Source of the DNA: Flavobacterium frigoritolerans
GTDB taxonomy: Bacteria > Bacteroidota > Bacteroidia > Flavobacteriales > Flavobacteriaceae
Assembly (NCBI RefSeq): GCF_025847275.1
Contig: NZ_JAOZEV010000001.1
Location: 248,001 to 312,000 of the forward strand
Reading direction: 5' to 3'
Length of the DNA stretch: 64,000 nt
Under the pieces are notes generated by a model. The model was not told where the DNA came from, made no database searches, and saw only the letters and a list, made by a program, of their open reading frames with translations. A program made the position numbers and the translations under genes. Every line of letters starts with the position of its first letter. The stretch's first letter is position 1. Shown in pieces: positions 10,700 to 20,002 of the stretch.

Positions 10700-12376
10700 T
10701 TATGCTTTAGCGTAAGCATCATCATGAACACTTGCAACAGCTCTACCTGAAGGATCATTCATATTTTTAAATGCCTCGTCCCATTCTAATGCAATTTTTG
10801 TACTACAAGCCACACTTGCTTCCTGAGGCACACATAAAGCGGCAGCATCACTCGGAAAATGTTCTGCAAAAATAGAACGGTAGTAATATTCTTCTTTAGA
10901 AGTTGGTGTCTGCAAAGGGAATTTATATTTTGCATTCGCTAATTGTTCATCCGAAACTTCTTTTGCTACCACTTCTTTCAAAGTATCAATCCAGCTGTAT
11001 CCTACTCCATCAGAGAACTGCTCTTTTTGTCTCCAAGCAACACTTTCTGGCAACATATCTTCAAAAGCTTTACGAACTACCCATTTTTCCATAGGATGTT
11101 CTTTATTGATCATTTTATCTTGTGGATTAATACGCATAGCTATATCCATGAATTCTTTATCTAAGAACGGTACACGCCCTTCAATTCCCCAAGCTGCTAA
11201 ACTTTTGTTTGCACGTAAACAGTCGTACATATGTAATTTACCTAATTTACGAACGTTTTCTTCATGAAACTCTTTCGCATTTGGTGCTTTATGGAAGTAT
11301 AAATACCCTCCAAATAACTCATCTGCACCTTCTCCAGACAATACCATTTTAATCCCCATTGACTTAATAACTCTTGCCATTAACCACATTGGAGTTGATG
11401 CTCTAACTGTAGTCACATCATACGTTTCTAGGTTATAAATTACATCGCGAACTGCATCTAAACCTTCTTGAATGGTGAATTTAATTTCGTGGTGAATTGT
11501 CCCGATATGTTTTGCTACTATTTGAGCCGCAGCTAAATCTGGCGAACCCTCTAATCCTACCGAAAAAGAGTGTAATTGCGGATACCAAGCATCTGTTGTA
11601 TCATCAGACTCTATACGTTTTTGAGCATATTTTTTAGCTACAGCCGATGTTATAGAAGAATCTAAACCTCCAGAAAGCAAAACTCCATAAGGCACATCAC
11701 TCATTAATTGTCTGTGAACAGCTGCTTCTAGTGCTTTTTTAATTTCAGGAATACTTGTTTGGTTATCTTTTACCGCATCATACTCCATCCAATCTCTTTT
11801 GTACCATTGAACAAATTCGCCATCTTTACTTGTCATATAATGTCCTGGAGGAAACAACTGTATTTTTGTACAATATCCTTCTAAAGCTTTCAATTCTGAA
11901 GCTACATAAAAAGTCCCATCCTGATCCCATCCAATATATAACGGAATAATTCCCATATGATCACGAGCAATAAAATACTCATCTTTTTCTACATCATATA
12001 TTGCAAATCCGAAAATACCATTCATTTCATCTAAAAAATGAGGTCCTTTTTCTTTATAAAGTGCTAAGATAACTTCGCAATCACTTTCTGTTTGAAAGTT
12101 ATATTTCCCTTCAAATTGTTTACGTAATTCTCTGTGGTTGTAAATTTCACCGTTTGCAGCCAAAACTAATTTCTTATCTTCTGTAAACAAAGGCTGTTTT
12201 CCTGAAGCTGGATCTACAATTGCCAAACGCTCATGCGACAAAATCGCCTTATCATTACTATAAATACCACTCCAATCTGGTCCGCGGTGACGAATGATTT
12301 TAGACATTTCTAATACTTGAGGTCTTAAGGTTTCAGCTTTTTGTTTTAGATCAAAAGCACATACTATTCCACACAT
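10700..12376 (-). CDS. asnB: asparagine synthase (glutamine-hydrolysing), copy 2
   Basis: Second glutamine-dependent asparagine synthetase, 558 residues. It begins MCGIVCAFDL with nucleophile Cys2, has IIRHRGPDWSG and ANGEIYNH in the glutaminase domain, and the PP-loop SGGLDSS at residues 235-241. GEGADELFGGYLYFHKA, GRVPFLDKEFMDIAMR and WRQKEQFSDGVGYSWID complete the synthetase domain. It is closer to classical bacterial AsnB in length than copy 1. A conserved 5' leader and the same -7-like octamer precede both copies, which suggests an old tandem duplication. Whether both copies make asparagine, or one has another acceptor, cannot be judged from sequence alone. Confidence 0.94.
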   Translation of the reverse strand: MCGIVCAFDLKQKAETLRPQVLEMSKIIRHRGPDWSGIYSNDKAILSHERLAIVDPASGKQPLFTEDKKLVLAANGEIYNHRELRKQFEGKYNFQTESDCEVILALYKEKGPHFLDEMNGIFGFAIYDVEKDEYFIARDHMGIIPLYIGWDQDGTFYVASELKALEGYCTKIQLFPPGHYMTSKDGEFVQWYKRDWMEYDAVKDNQTSIPEIKKALEAAVHRQLMSDVPYGVLLSGGLDSSITSAVAKKYAQKRIESDDTTDAWYPQLHSFSVGLEGSPDLAAAQIVAKHIGTIHHEIKFTIQEGLDAVRDVIYNLETYDVTTVRASTPMWLMARVIKSMGIKMVLSGEGADELFGGYLYFHKAPNAKEFHEENVRKLGKLHMYDCLRANKSLAAWGIEGRVPFLDKEFMDIAMRINPQDKMINKEHPMEKWVVRKAFEDMLPESVAWRQKEQFSDGVGYSWIDTLKEVVAKEVSDEQLANAKYKFPLQTPTSKEEYYYRSIFAEHFPSDAAALCVPQEASVACSTKIALEWDEAFKNMNDPSGRAVASVHDDAYAKA

Positions 12377-12414
12377 AACTATATATTTTTATATTTTTAT
12401 TCATTTTGATAAGG

Positions 12415-12422
12415 CAAATATG
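12415..12422 (-). promoter_or_regulatory. possible variant -7 box (CATATTTG) of asnB copy 2
   Basis: Minus-strand CATATTTG lies 38 bp before the start codon, at the same distance as in copy 1, and is near the TAnnTTTG consensus. Confidence 0.3.
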
Positions 12423-12592
12423 CAATAACAGTTACAAATACAAAACACATATAGCCATTTCAGTTATAATATGTAACTAAAAGTGATGATTTACAATAAA
12501 AACAAAACAATCAAGAAGTAAAAAACGGCATTGCAGTTATAATTTTAAATTCTTTACTTAATTTTAGTTTAAAAATGAAAGAAAAGAGCTTT

Positions 12593-13042
12593 TTATGAAA
12601 CACTTTCGATAGTATAATGTGTTTTATTAATTTCAAATTTAAAGCCAACGGTATTACCTATTAAATGGGTTCCTAATGGAGACTGTGGCGATAATGCAAT
12701 CACATTAATTCCATCGATAGTAATTTTTGGCAAAGCTACACTCAAATACAAATAAATACCATTTGCTCGAACTAAACTCCCAATAATAATAGTCGAAGAA
12801 ATAAACTCAGCATCTATTCTATCCAGAATTGCTTTTTGAGCAATTGCTTCTTTTAATTTATTAGTTAGCTTTTCCTGCTCAATATGCATCATTGACAAAG
12901 CTGTTTCGTGCTTATCACCTGCTGAGCCTTTAGCATCATTTTTAGAATCTTCAGTCAATGCCAAAATCATGTCTTTAAAAACATCTATTCGATCCTGAAC
13001 CATTTGTAAATAATAGGTATGTATTTTTTGTTTGAAAGTCAT
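12593..13042 (-). CDS. GreA/GreB C-terminal-domain-like protein
   Basis: A 149-residue cytoplasmic protein without signal peptide. The N-terminal half is helical and charged (about residues 1-85, with EQEKLTNKLKEAIAQKAILD), compatible with a coiled coil. The C-terminal half ends ALSPQSPLGTHLIGNTVGF followed by KFEINKTHYTIESV, which resembles the FKBP-like C-terminal domain of the transcript cleavage factor GreA (SPLG-A-L-GK-VGD pattern). The family is often seen in Flavobacteria and sometimes given an unrelated fatty-acid-synthase label. The acidic tip residues of true GreA are not obvious, so an RNA-polymerase secondary-channel regulator is a reasonable but unproven guess. Confidence 0.6.
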   Translation of the reverse strand: MTFKQKIHTYYLQMVQDRIDVFKDMILALTEDSKNDAKGSAGDKHETALSMMHIEQEKLTNKLKEAIAQKAILDRIDAEFISSTIIIGSLVRANGIYLYLSVALPKITIDGINVIALSPQSPLGTHLIGNTVGFKFEINKTHYTIESVS

Positions 13043-13052
13043 TTATTTTAAG

Positions 13053-13084
13053 GTTCTGAGTTACTGAGTCACTAAGGTTCTGAG
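13053..13084. repeat. four-unit octameric tandem repeat
   Basis: Units GTTCTGAG, TTACTGAG, TCACTAAG and GTTCTGAG repeat every 8 bp (13053-13084). The last five bases of each unit are CTGAG or CTAAG. The same periodicity with unit core CAAAG is seen at 42857-42877. Confidence 0.8.
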
Positions 13085-13142
13085 ATTTTTTTAACGCTAA
13101 ATGCGTAAATATTTACGCAAAGGTCGCAAATTAATATATTTA

Positions 13143-13200
13143 AAAAAACTTAGCCTTACATTCAGGAATAAAATAAATTCATTCCTGAATGTAAGGCTAA
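13143..13200 (-). terminator. long perfect hairpin, terminator of the barrel gene
   Basis: Twenty bases starting TTAGCC (13150-13169) pair perfectly with 13181-13200, with an 11-nt loop. On the minus strand a run of seven T follows after two bases. It lies about 50 bp past the stop of the 590-residue barrel gene and is unusually long for a terminator. Confidence 0.8.
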
Positions 13201-13251
13201 AATATTTATAAAACTTTCGTAAATCTTTACGGAATTCGCGGTTAAGTCTTC

Positions 13252-15024
13252 TTAAAAATCAAATTTATAGTTTGCTCCAGCCATAATCTGAAAACCTTGA
13301 ACTGGGTAATTCAACCATTTTTGATATGCCTGATTTGTAATATTATTTGCTTTTAAATAAAAAGTTAATCTATCGCTATATTTATATCCTACATGTGCAT
13401 TTAAATCGAAATAGCTTTTTAATGTAACTGGAGTTGAATTTGTCGCTAAATTGACATTAAACTGCTCATCTTTTCTTTCGCCTACATAAAACAAATTAAA
13501 CCCTGCATACCATTGCTTAGTAACATTAAAATCTAAACTTGTGCTTAATTTCATTGTTGGTAAATTCCAAGCTTCACTTTGGTGATCATTACTATAACTA
13601 TTAAAAGTTCCGTTGATTCCGAAAGAAACATTCTCTGAGAAATCAGCTTTTAACTCTCCATAAAAACGCATTGTTGTCATATTATCATACACAACTTGAA
13701 ATGAATTTCCGAAAGCGTAATTTTCGTTAGCTATGTCTTCCGTATAGTTATTACTCTTAAATAAAGCTTTGTTTCTTTCGTTTACATACGACCCTTGAAC
13801 TTTATAACTTACATTATTAGCTAATTTTCCTTTTAGACCTGCAAAAATATCAAATTGTTTATCAGTCGGATTAATATTTAGTGTTGGAGATAAAAATGGG
13901 TTTTGATCTACAAAATCCATATAAGTATTTTGTTCTAAATTCCCTTCCGCTCCAGCATAAAAAATCATTAAATCTCCAACCACCTTGTACGAAGCAGTCA
14001 CATTTGGATACACTAAAATTTTACTATTACTATTTTCATTATCTAAGCTATAGAATAATTTAGCACCTAAATTCAGTGTCCAATCATCTTGCTGCATTAC
14101 AAAACTTGGCGATAATCCAAAATTTGTAAAGCCATATTTTATAGGTTGCAAATTTGTTTTCTCGTAATTATTCTCAAAACTTCCTCCTACATAATCTACA
14201 ATTACATCTGTATTTATAGACTGATCCATTATTTCGACTTTAAAAGATGGCTTTATGTAAAATCTGTTTTCAGAAGATTTTAAACCATCCGAAAAATGAC
14301 TGTATTTCATAGTCGCTTTGGTAAAAATCCCATCACTGAAGTCAATATTCCCACCAAGATTAATTCCGTTATATGAATGCTTTGGACTTATACTACTAAT
14401 TAACATTCCGCGATCCTGTGGAGTCAAAGTTGAACCAAAATCAACTGGCAAACCATACCAATTATAAATCTGATTTTGATATCCTAAATCAATACTCCAG
14501 GACATATCTCTATTTTTCACTCCATAGATTAAATCTAATGAAGTATCATAAAACTTATCATTAAGATCTATTCCTTTTATTCCTCCTTGCGATGATTGAT
14601 GCTTAAACATCCCTGCTACATAGTCATTGTTTCCTAATTCCTGCGCAACAAATAATTCGGCATTTAAATTACCGTAGTTACCAACTCCTGCGGTTGCATA
14701 ATTAGTAAACAAATGCTCTTTTTTAGCTTTATCTACCCCTTGGGCATTTCCTTTTGAAGGCGTAAAAGTCGAAGCTACCGGAAAAGAAAAAATGGTGTAT
14801 TTGATCGTTTCTTTAGGAGCGTTTCCTTCATCATTTAATGAAGGAATTTCTTTTACCTTAAAAGCATCTGAAATTGTAGGTAAATATGCCTTTACTACAT
14901 TTACTTCTTCGGTACCAATTGTTTCTTCTTTCTTTTTTGTTTCATCTTTTTTTTGTGCCAAAGTCAACTGGGAAGTTAGCAGTAAAAGAAAAGCGATATG
15001 TTTATTTTGGAAATTGATTTTCAT
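13252..15024 (-). CDS. plug-less TonB-dependent-receptor-type outer membrane barrel
   Basis: A 590-residue outer-membrane protein. The signal peptide runs to about residue 23 (AFLLLLTSQLTLAQ), followed by a lysine/glutamate-rich stretch and a conserved-looking segment EEVNVVKAYLPTISDAFKVK. The rest is alternating aromatic beta-strand sequence. It ends with FYLKANNITNQAYQKWLNYP and GANYKFDF, the ending style of TonB-dependent receptor barrels with a terminal phenylalanine. At this length there is no room for a standard plug domain or carboxypeptidase-like domain. It sits 89 bp downstream of the large TPR gene on the same strand, so the two are probably co-expressed and act together at the outer membrane. 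The substrate is unknown. Confidence 0.75.
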   Translation of the reverse strand: MKINFQNKHIAFLLLLTSQLTLAQKKDETKKKEETIGTEEVNVVKAYLPTISDAFKVKEIPSLNDEGNAPKETIKYTIFSFPVASTFTPSKGNAQGVDKAKKEHLFTNYATAGVGNYGNLNAELFVAQELGNNDYVAGMFKHQSSQGGIKGIDLNDKFYDTSLDLIYGVKNRDMSWSIDLGYQNQIYNWYGLPVDFGSTLTPQDRGMLISSISPKHSYNGINLGGNIDFSDGIFTKATMKYSHFSDGLKSSENRFYIKPSFKVEIMDQSINTDVIVDYVGGSFENNYEKTNLQPIKYGFTNFGLSPSFVMQQDDWTLNLGAKLFYSLDNENSNSKILVYPNVTASYKVVGDLMIFYAGAEGNLEQNTYMDFVDQNPFLSPTLNINPTDKQFDIFAGLKGKLANNVSYKVQGSYVNERNKALFKSNNYTEDIANENYAFGNSFQVVYDNMTTMRFYGELKADFSENVSFGINGTFNSYSNDHQSEAWNLPTMKLSTSLDFNVTKQWYAGFNLFYVGERKDEQFNVNLATNSTPVTLKSYFDLNAHVGYKYSDRLTFYLKANNITNQAYQKWLNYPVQGFQIMAGANYKFDF

Positions 15025-15113
15025 ATTTTATTTTTTTGAGAGCAAAGGATAAAGAAAATAGACTTATCTGTGATGTCTTGACTCTATCATCTATACTCTT
15101 TTTACTGTATTTT

Positions 15114-18100
15114 CTACTTTGTAATCGATGAATTGGTTTTAGATTCTTCTGCTTTAATAGCACTTAATTCTTTTTCAGCTTCAGAAACGACATCTGGATA
15201 AGCTGTGAAATTCTGAATTACATTCTCTAAAATATAAGTCGCCTGATAACTATCTTTTAAACCATAGAAATTTTTTGCCATTAATACCAATCCTTTTGCT
15301 CCAAAATATTTAAATGATGAATAGTTTTTGGCTAATTTTTGCACTGCTGCATTTGAAGCATCGTACTTGTTTTCTTTATTTTTAAAATAAGCATCATAAT
15401 ACAATGATTCTGCTGCCAGCTCCCCTTTAGATGTTGTAGCTAATTTTGCATAAGCTGTTTTAGCCTTATCTTCATCACCAGATTTAATTGCTGCTCTTGC
15501 CACAATAATTTGTGCATCACTTTTTACATTTTCATCTGTTTTAGGATTTTGCAATACTTTTTCTGCATACACAACTGAGTTACTATAATCGTTTTTATCA
15601 TAATAACATTTCATTAGGTTCGCTTGTGCAAATGTTTTATTCTGAGAAGAATCACCTTCGTTTTCTATACGAGCCAAAACAGGAATTGCTTTATCACAAT
15701 CTTTAGCTTTTAAGAATATCTGAGCCAATCGCATCAAAGATTGCTCTGTATATTCACTACGAGGCTGTTCGATTACATATTGATAATTAGGAATCGATTT
15801 AGTTTCTGAGCCTTCTGTTGTATATGCTTGTGCTAATTTAAAATTCGCTTCCAGTGCATGTATTCCTTTTGGAAATTTGCTCACATAGTTACTGAAACCT
15901 ATAATCGCTTGCTTGTTATTATTTTGCTCATATTGTTTTATAGCCCCTTCAAAAGTATCGTTATCCAAATCAGCATCTGTAACTGCTACGAAATCCAACG
16001 TACGTACCCAAGTTGCATATTCATCTACTTTTCCGCTATCAACATAAATTAATCTCGCTGTAGAAACTGCTTCAAGAGCCTCTGGTGTTCTAGGGAAATC
16101 GGCTGCTACTTTTTTAAATTTTGTCAAAGCCAATTGATCTCTATCTGAGTTATAATAAATTAATCCTTCACGTAAAATAGACTTTGCTGTGAAAGCTCCG
16201 TTTTTGAACTCAGCAACCAATTGATCATACATTTTAATTGCCAATTCTTGTTTTTCCACTGCAGCGTATGTATTTGCTAACTCAAACATGGCGTCATCAC
16301 GATATTCTGATTTTTTATACATCTGAAGAAACCCATTAAGCTCTTCGATTTTTTTGTCATTTTTATTCATAAAACCATAACAAATGGCTTTCTGAAAATA
16401 AGCATAATCAGCATCAACTCCTTTAAAACTCATAACTTTAGTATAAGCTTCCATTGCCAATGCATACTTAGATGTTACAAATCGACAATCGGCTAATCTT
16501 AAATATGAATCATGCAATCTTGAAGTATCCTCTTTTGAATTATCAATTTGAGCCTGAAATGAATTACCTGCATTCTCATATTCCTTTAACTTAAAATAGG
16601 TGTAAGCAATATTGTAATTAACATTTTTAAACTCTGGAGTTGCTTTGGCAGCAGCCAAACCTGCAAATTGTTTGTAACTGATTAAAGCATTTTTAAAATC
16701 ATCAGTAAGATACTCTGTTTCTCCTTTCCAGAAAGTAGCACGAGCCGTAAACTCAGGACTTTTTTGTTCGTTAAGAGATTTCACAAACATCTTAGAAGCT
16801 TCTTGATAATTATTATCATTATACAATTCTAAACCTCTGTAAAAAAGCACTTTTTGATAAGCTAATCTATTCTCTGGAGATTTGTTTTTTTCTAATAAAC
16901 TTAAAGCTTCACTGTAGTTTTTAGACGAAATATAAGAATCTATCAATAACTTCTCTACTTCTGATTTACTGGAATTATTTGGGTATTTCTTTAAGAAATC
17001 AAGTAATACTACTGGTACATTTTGGTATGAATTCCCTATTTCATAACTCAGCTTTGCATAATTTAAACTTGCATCTTCCTGGATTGCCTTATCATAATCC
17101 ATTTCAGCAGCATTCTTAAATGCATTTAAGGCTTGTTGTTTTTTATCAGTATTTAAATAACTCTGTCCTAAATGATAATAGGCATTTTGCGCCACAAAAT
17201 CTTTTCCTTCAATAATCTTATTAAATTGTGAAATAGCATTTTCATACTCTTTTTGCTGATAATAAGCATATCCTAATTGATAGAAATCTGTGTTATTCCA
17301 TTTCCCTTTTTTACCTTTATATTGTACTAAAAATGGAATTGCCTTGTCATATACTTTTAAATTAAAATAGCTCTCTCCGATAATCTTATTCAATTCTGAC
17401 TTTTCGATTTCATTTGATTTTGGCATTGCTTTTTGTCCTAAATCAATTGCTTTTTGGAAATTCCCTAATTTAAAATTCATGTCAGCCTGATAATACGAAA
17501 GCTTCTCTTTGTATTTTTCTTCACCTGAAACCTCATCAAAATATTTGGTTGCTTCTTTATAATCATCTCCTTCATAAGCCATAAATCCTAAATAATACTT
17601 GGCTTGAGAACCATATTCAGGAGAATTTACGACCTTATTAAAATAAGTTGTCGCTTCTTTTTTCTTTTTAGAATTAAAGTAACTGTATCCTTTCTGGAAG
17701 TTAAATTTATCTAAATCACTCTTGCTCATATAGTTTTCATCTACACGATCAAACCACTGCAATGCTTTGGGATAGTTTGCCTGATCAAAAAAATAATGCG
17801 CTACTTCTATATATGCTTGATTTTGTTTGGTGCTTATTGGATAATCCTCAACAAAACGCTCCATAAGCTCATCAGCATTTGGCTGATTGGTTCTTATAGC
17901 GCAATTAGCAATATAATAAGTACAGTCGGCCTTTACTTCTTCTCTCGTATCTTTTTCTTTTACTTTTTCGAAAATAATCTGAGCCGATGCATATTGTTTA
18001 TCGTTATATAAAGAAACTGCTTTGTCAAAATCCCTTAAATCATAGGTATAAATCGCCGACTTTTGTGCCGAAACCTTAATCGATAAAAGAAAAACTAGTA

Positions 18101-18128
18101 TAAAAATTAACCGTGAAAGTTTGTGCAT
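15114..18128 (-). CDS. large periplasmic tetratricopeptide-repeat protein
   Basis: A 1004-residue protein with a signal peptide (LIFILVFLLSIKVSAQ, about residues 6-22) and then an almost continuous array of TPR-like helical pairs. Many units have the pattern Y-LG-xx-Y...A...F, for example YQLGYAYYQQKEYENAISQF and YYHLGQSYLNTDKKQQALNA. TPR arrays form protein-docking surfaces; here the likely place is the periplasm or the inner face of the outer membrane. It is directly upstream of the plug-less barrel gene and divergent from ftsE, with a 237-bp gap holding both promoters. The protein is not short or broken. A scaffold for the barrel is my inference. Confidence 0.8.
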   Translation of the reverse strand: MHKLSRLIFILVFLLSIKVSAQKSAIYTYDLRDFDKAVSLYNDKQYASAQIIFEKVKEKDTREEVKADCTYYIANCAIRTNQPNADELMERFVEDYPISTKQNQAYIEVAHYFFDQANYPKALQWFDRVDENYMSKSDLDKFNFQKGYSYFNSKKKKEATTYFNKVVNSPEYGSQAKYYLGFMAYEGDDYKEATKYFDEVSGEEKYKEKLSYYQADMNFKLGNFQKAIDLGQKAMPKSNEIEKSELNKIIGESYFNLKVYDKAIPFLVQYKGKKGKWNNTDFYQLGYAYYQQKEYENAISQFNKIIEGKDFVAQNAYYHLGQSYLNTDKKQQALNAFKNAAEMDYDKAIQEDASLNYAKLSYEIGNSYQNVPVVLLDFLKKYPNNSSKSEVEKLLIDSYISSKNYSEALSLLEKNKSPENRLAYQKVLFYRGLELYNDNNYQEASKMFVKSLNEQKSPEFTARATFWKGETEYLTDDFKNALISYKQFAGLAAAKATPEFKNVNYNIAYTYFKLKEYENAGNSFQAQIDNSKEDTSRLHDSYLRLADCRFVTSKYALAMEAYTKVMSFKGVDADYAYFQKAICYGFMNKNDKKIEELNGFLQMYKKSEYRDDAMFELANTYAAVEKQELAIKMYDQLVAEFKNGAFTAKSILREGLIYYNSDRDQLALTKFKKVAADFPRTPEALEAVSTARLIYVDSGKVDEYATWVRTLDFVAVTDADLDNDTFEGAIKQYEQNNNKQAIIGFSNYVSKFPKGIHALEANFKLAQAYTTEGSETKSIPNYQYVIEQPRSEYTEQSLMRLAQIFLKAKDCDKAIPVLARIENEGDSSQNKTFAQANLMKCYYDKNDYSNSVVYAEKVLQNPKTDENVKSDAQIIVARAAIKSGDEDKAKTAYAKLATTSKGELAAESLYYDAYFKNKENKYDASNAAVQKLAKNYSSFKYFGAKGLVLMAKNFYGLKDSYQATYILENVIQNFTAYPDVVSEAEKELSAIKAEESKTNSSITK

Positions 18129-18365
18129 TGTGATTTTAATTTAATTTTCAAATGTATCATTTTCTACTGGGTATAACGAAATGCTTTTGGTATTTATTAT
18201 AAATAAAAATACAACTATCATGATTTAACACACATAAAAAAACCAACAACCACACACTTATAGTATTAAATAATGACATATAAGTGACTATTTCTTTAAA
18301 TGAGGGAATTTTATTTTGAATACAGCTGTTAACTTATTACTTTTACCATTCAAATCAATTTTATC

Positions 18366-19049
18366 ATGTCACAAACCGTACTGTCTCTTAAAGATGTAGC
18401 TATTTATCAAGAAGGAAAAAATATTTTATCTCATGTAAATTTAGAAGTAAAACATGGCGAGTTTATTTATATCATCGGAAAAACAGGTTCTGGAAAAAGT
18501 AGTTTCATGAAAACTTTATATGGCGACTTACCATTAACAGAAGGTGAAGGTCATATTGTTGATTTTGATTTGGCTACTCTAAAAGAAAATGATATTCCTT
18601 ATTTGAGACGTAAAATCGGAATTGTGTTTCAAGATTTTAAATTACTTCCGGACAGAACTGTACAAGACAATATGCTTTTTGTACTTAAAGCAACGGGATG
18701 GGTTGATAAAGAAGGAATGGAACGTAAAATCGATGAAGTTCTTGATAAAGTTGGCATGAAAGAATTTACTCAAAAAATGCCTCATCAACTTTCTGGGGGA
18801 GAGCAACAACGTGTTGCAATTGCAAGAGCTCTACTAAACGATCCTGAATTTATCCTTGCTGATGAACCTACTGGAAACTTAGATCCTCAGACAAGCTCTG
18901 AAGTTCTTGAAGTTTTAAGAAGTATCAATGCACTTGGAAAAACTATTATCATGGCAACACACGATTATGCATTATTGATGAAATTCCCTTCAAAAACATT
19001 AAAATGTGAAGATGCTAGAATTTTTGAAGTAGTTCAGAGAACAGTGTAA
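18366..19049 (+). CDS. ftsE: cell-division ABC transporter ATP-binding protein FtsE
   Basis: ATPase of the FtsEX complex, which couples the divisome to peptidoglycan hydrolase activation at the inner membrane. The 227-residue chain carries the Walker A motif GKTGSGKSS at residues 38-46, the Q-loop in [16 protein letters not shown], the signature [15 protein letters not shown] from about 142, and the Walker [13 protein letters not shown] from about 162. PDRTVQDN after the Q-loop is typical of FtsE. No ftsX lies next to it, which is common in Bacteroidota where the genes are separate. Its 3' end converges on the methyltransferase gene with a 12-bp gap. Confidence 0.9.
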   Translation: MSQTVLSLKDVAIYQEGKNILSHVNLEVKHGEFIYIIGKTGSGKSSFMKTLYGDLPLTEGEGHIVDFDLATLKENDIPYLRRKIGIVFQDFKLLPDRTVQDNMLFVLKATGWVDKEGMERKIDEVLDKVGMKEFTQKMPHQLSGGEQQRVAIARALLNDPEFILADEPTGNLDPQTSSEVLEVLRSINALGKTIIMATHDYALLMKFPSKTLKCEDARIFEVVQRTV

Positions 19050-19061
19050 TATACTTTTAAA

Positions 19062-19943
19062 TTATTTTTCAAAAACTAAAATATCTTGAAAATCTAATAG
19101 AGACTTATCTCCTCTTTTGGACCAAGTTCCGTATATTTTATTTTCAATTTTTAATTTACTTAGCTCTGCCATTTTATATAAATACTCTTCGTTAAAAGCG
19201 ATATTCGCTGATGGCACTTTTTCATTCATCAATCTATACCCTTCGTTTTTATATGGAAAAATATAAGTTCCGTTATTGTTTGAGATTATACTCTCATTAA
19301 TTTCATCATAAACAAAAAATGTAGCTAAACATCTTCCACCAGGCTTTAATACTCTATAAATTTCATTAAGATAATTTTGAACCTCTAATGGCTGCATATG
19401 GGTGAAAACTGAAAATAAAAATACAATATCAAAAGAGTTATCCGGATAAGGATACGTGAAATTTTCAGCTTTTTGATTTGTTAAACTATACAAATCGTTG
19501 TTTAAAGGGATATGCTGAAAACTGAAATTAGGAAAGTTGATCGTTATATTATTTTTACACCAATTAATGCCTTTCTTAACCAAATCAAATCCCTCGTATC
19601 TACTATCATCTAATAAATAGTTAGTAAGTGGAACAGCTACTCTACCAATACCGCAACCAACGTCAAGAACAGAATGATTTGGTTTTAGCTTTGCATATTC
19701 TGTTAAAAGCTTAAGATGATGTTTCCCTTGCTCTACAAAGTCTCCTGAACCTATAAAAATGTCTCCTTTATTTGGAACCATTTTATTTTTACGTCCACTT
19801 AATGAATTAAACAGATCAAAAGGTGAGTAATATATTTTTCGTGCAACAAGTCTTGATTTTGGGGAAATAAAATAATAAACAGATCTTAAATTCATTTTCA
19901 GTGTTTTACTTTTATACAAACTTGATATCATTTTTATTAACAA
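19062..19943 (-). CDS. class I SAM-dependent methyltransferase of the polysaccharide locus
   Basis: A 293-residue cytoplasmic methyltransferase. Motif I, VLDVGCGIGRVAVPL, is at about residues 91-105. The acidic residue of motif II is in YEGFDLV, motif IV-like FDIVFLFSVFTHM follows, and then EIYRVLKPGGRCLATFF. This is the Methyltransf_11/25 pattern. The position next to glycosyltransferases suggests that it methylates a surface sugar or lipid-linked glycan. Several in-frame ATGs exist near the start, so the N-terminus could be 5 to 17 residues shorter. Acceptor unknown. Confidence 0.8.
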   Translation of the reverse strand: MLIKMISSLYKSKTLKMNLRSVYYFISPKSRLVARKIYYSPFDLFNSLSGRKNKMVPNKGDIFIGSGDFVEQGKHHLKLLTEYAKLKPNHSVLDVGCGIGRVAVPLTNYLLDDSRYEGFDLVKKGINWCKNNITINFPNFSFQHIPLNNDLYSLTNQKAENFTYPYPDNSFDIVFLFSVFTHMQPLEVQNYLNEIYRVLKPGGRCLATFFVYDEINESIISNNNGTYIFPYKNEGYRLMNEKVPSANIAFNEEYLYKMAELSKLKIENKIYGTWSKRGDKSLLDFQDILVFEK

Positions 19944-19975
19944 GGAGATTTTTTTAATAAAAAGTATTTTCTTTA

Positions 19976-19983
19976 CAAATATA
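19976..19983 (-). promoter_or_regulatory. candidate -7 box (TATATTTG) of the methyltransferase gene
   Basis: A minus-strand TATATTTG lies 32 bp before the start codon, in the divergent gap with the glycosyltransferase at 20003. Confidence 0.4.
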
Positions 19984-20002
19984 TTTTAAAAAACGACAAT
20001 TA

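Noticed and set aside
13150..13200. Perfect inverted repeat considered as insertion-sequence ends
   Set aside because: The arms are separated by just 11 bp, there is no transposase, and the T run supports a terminator.
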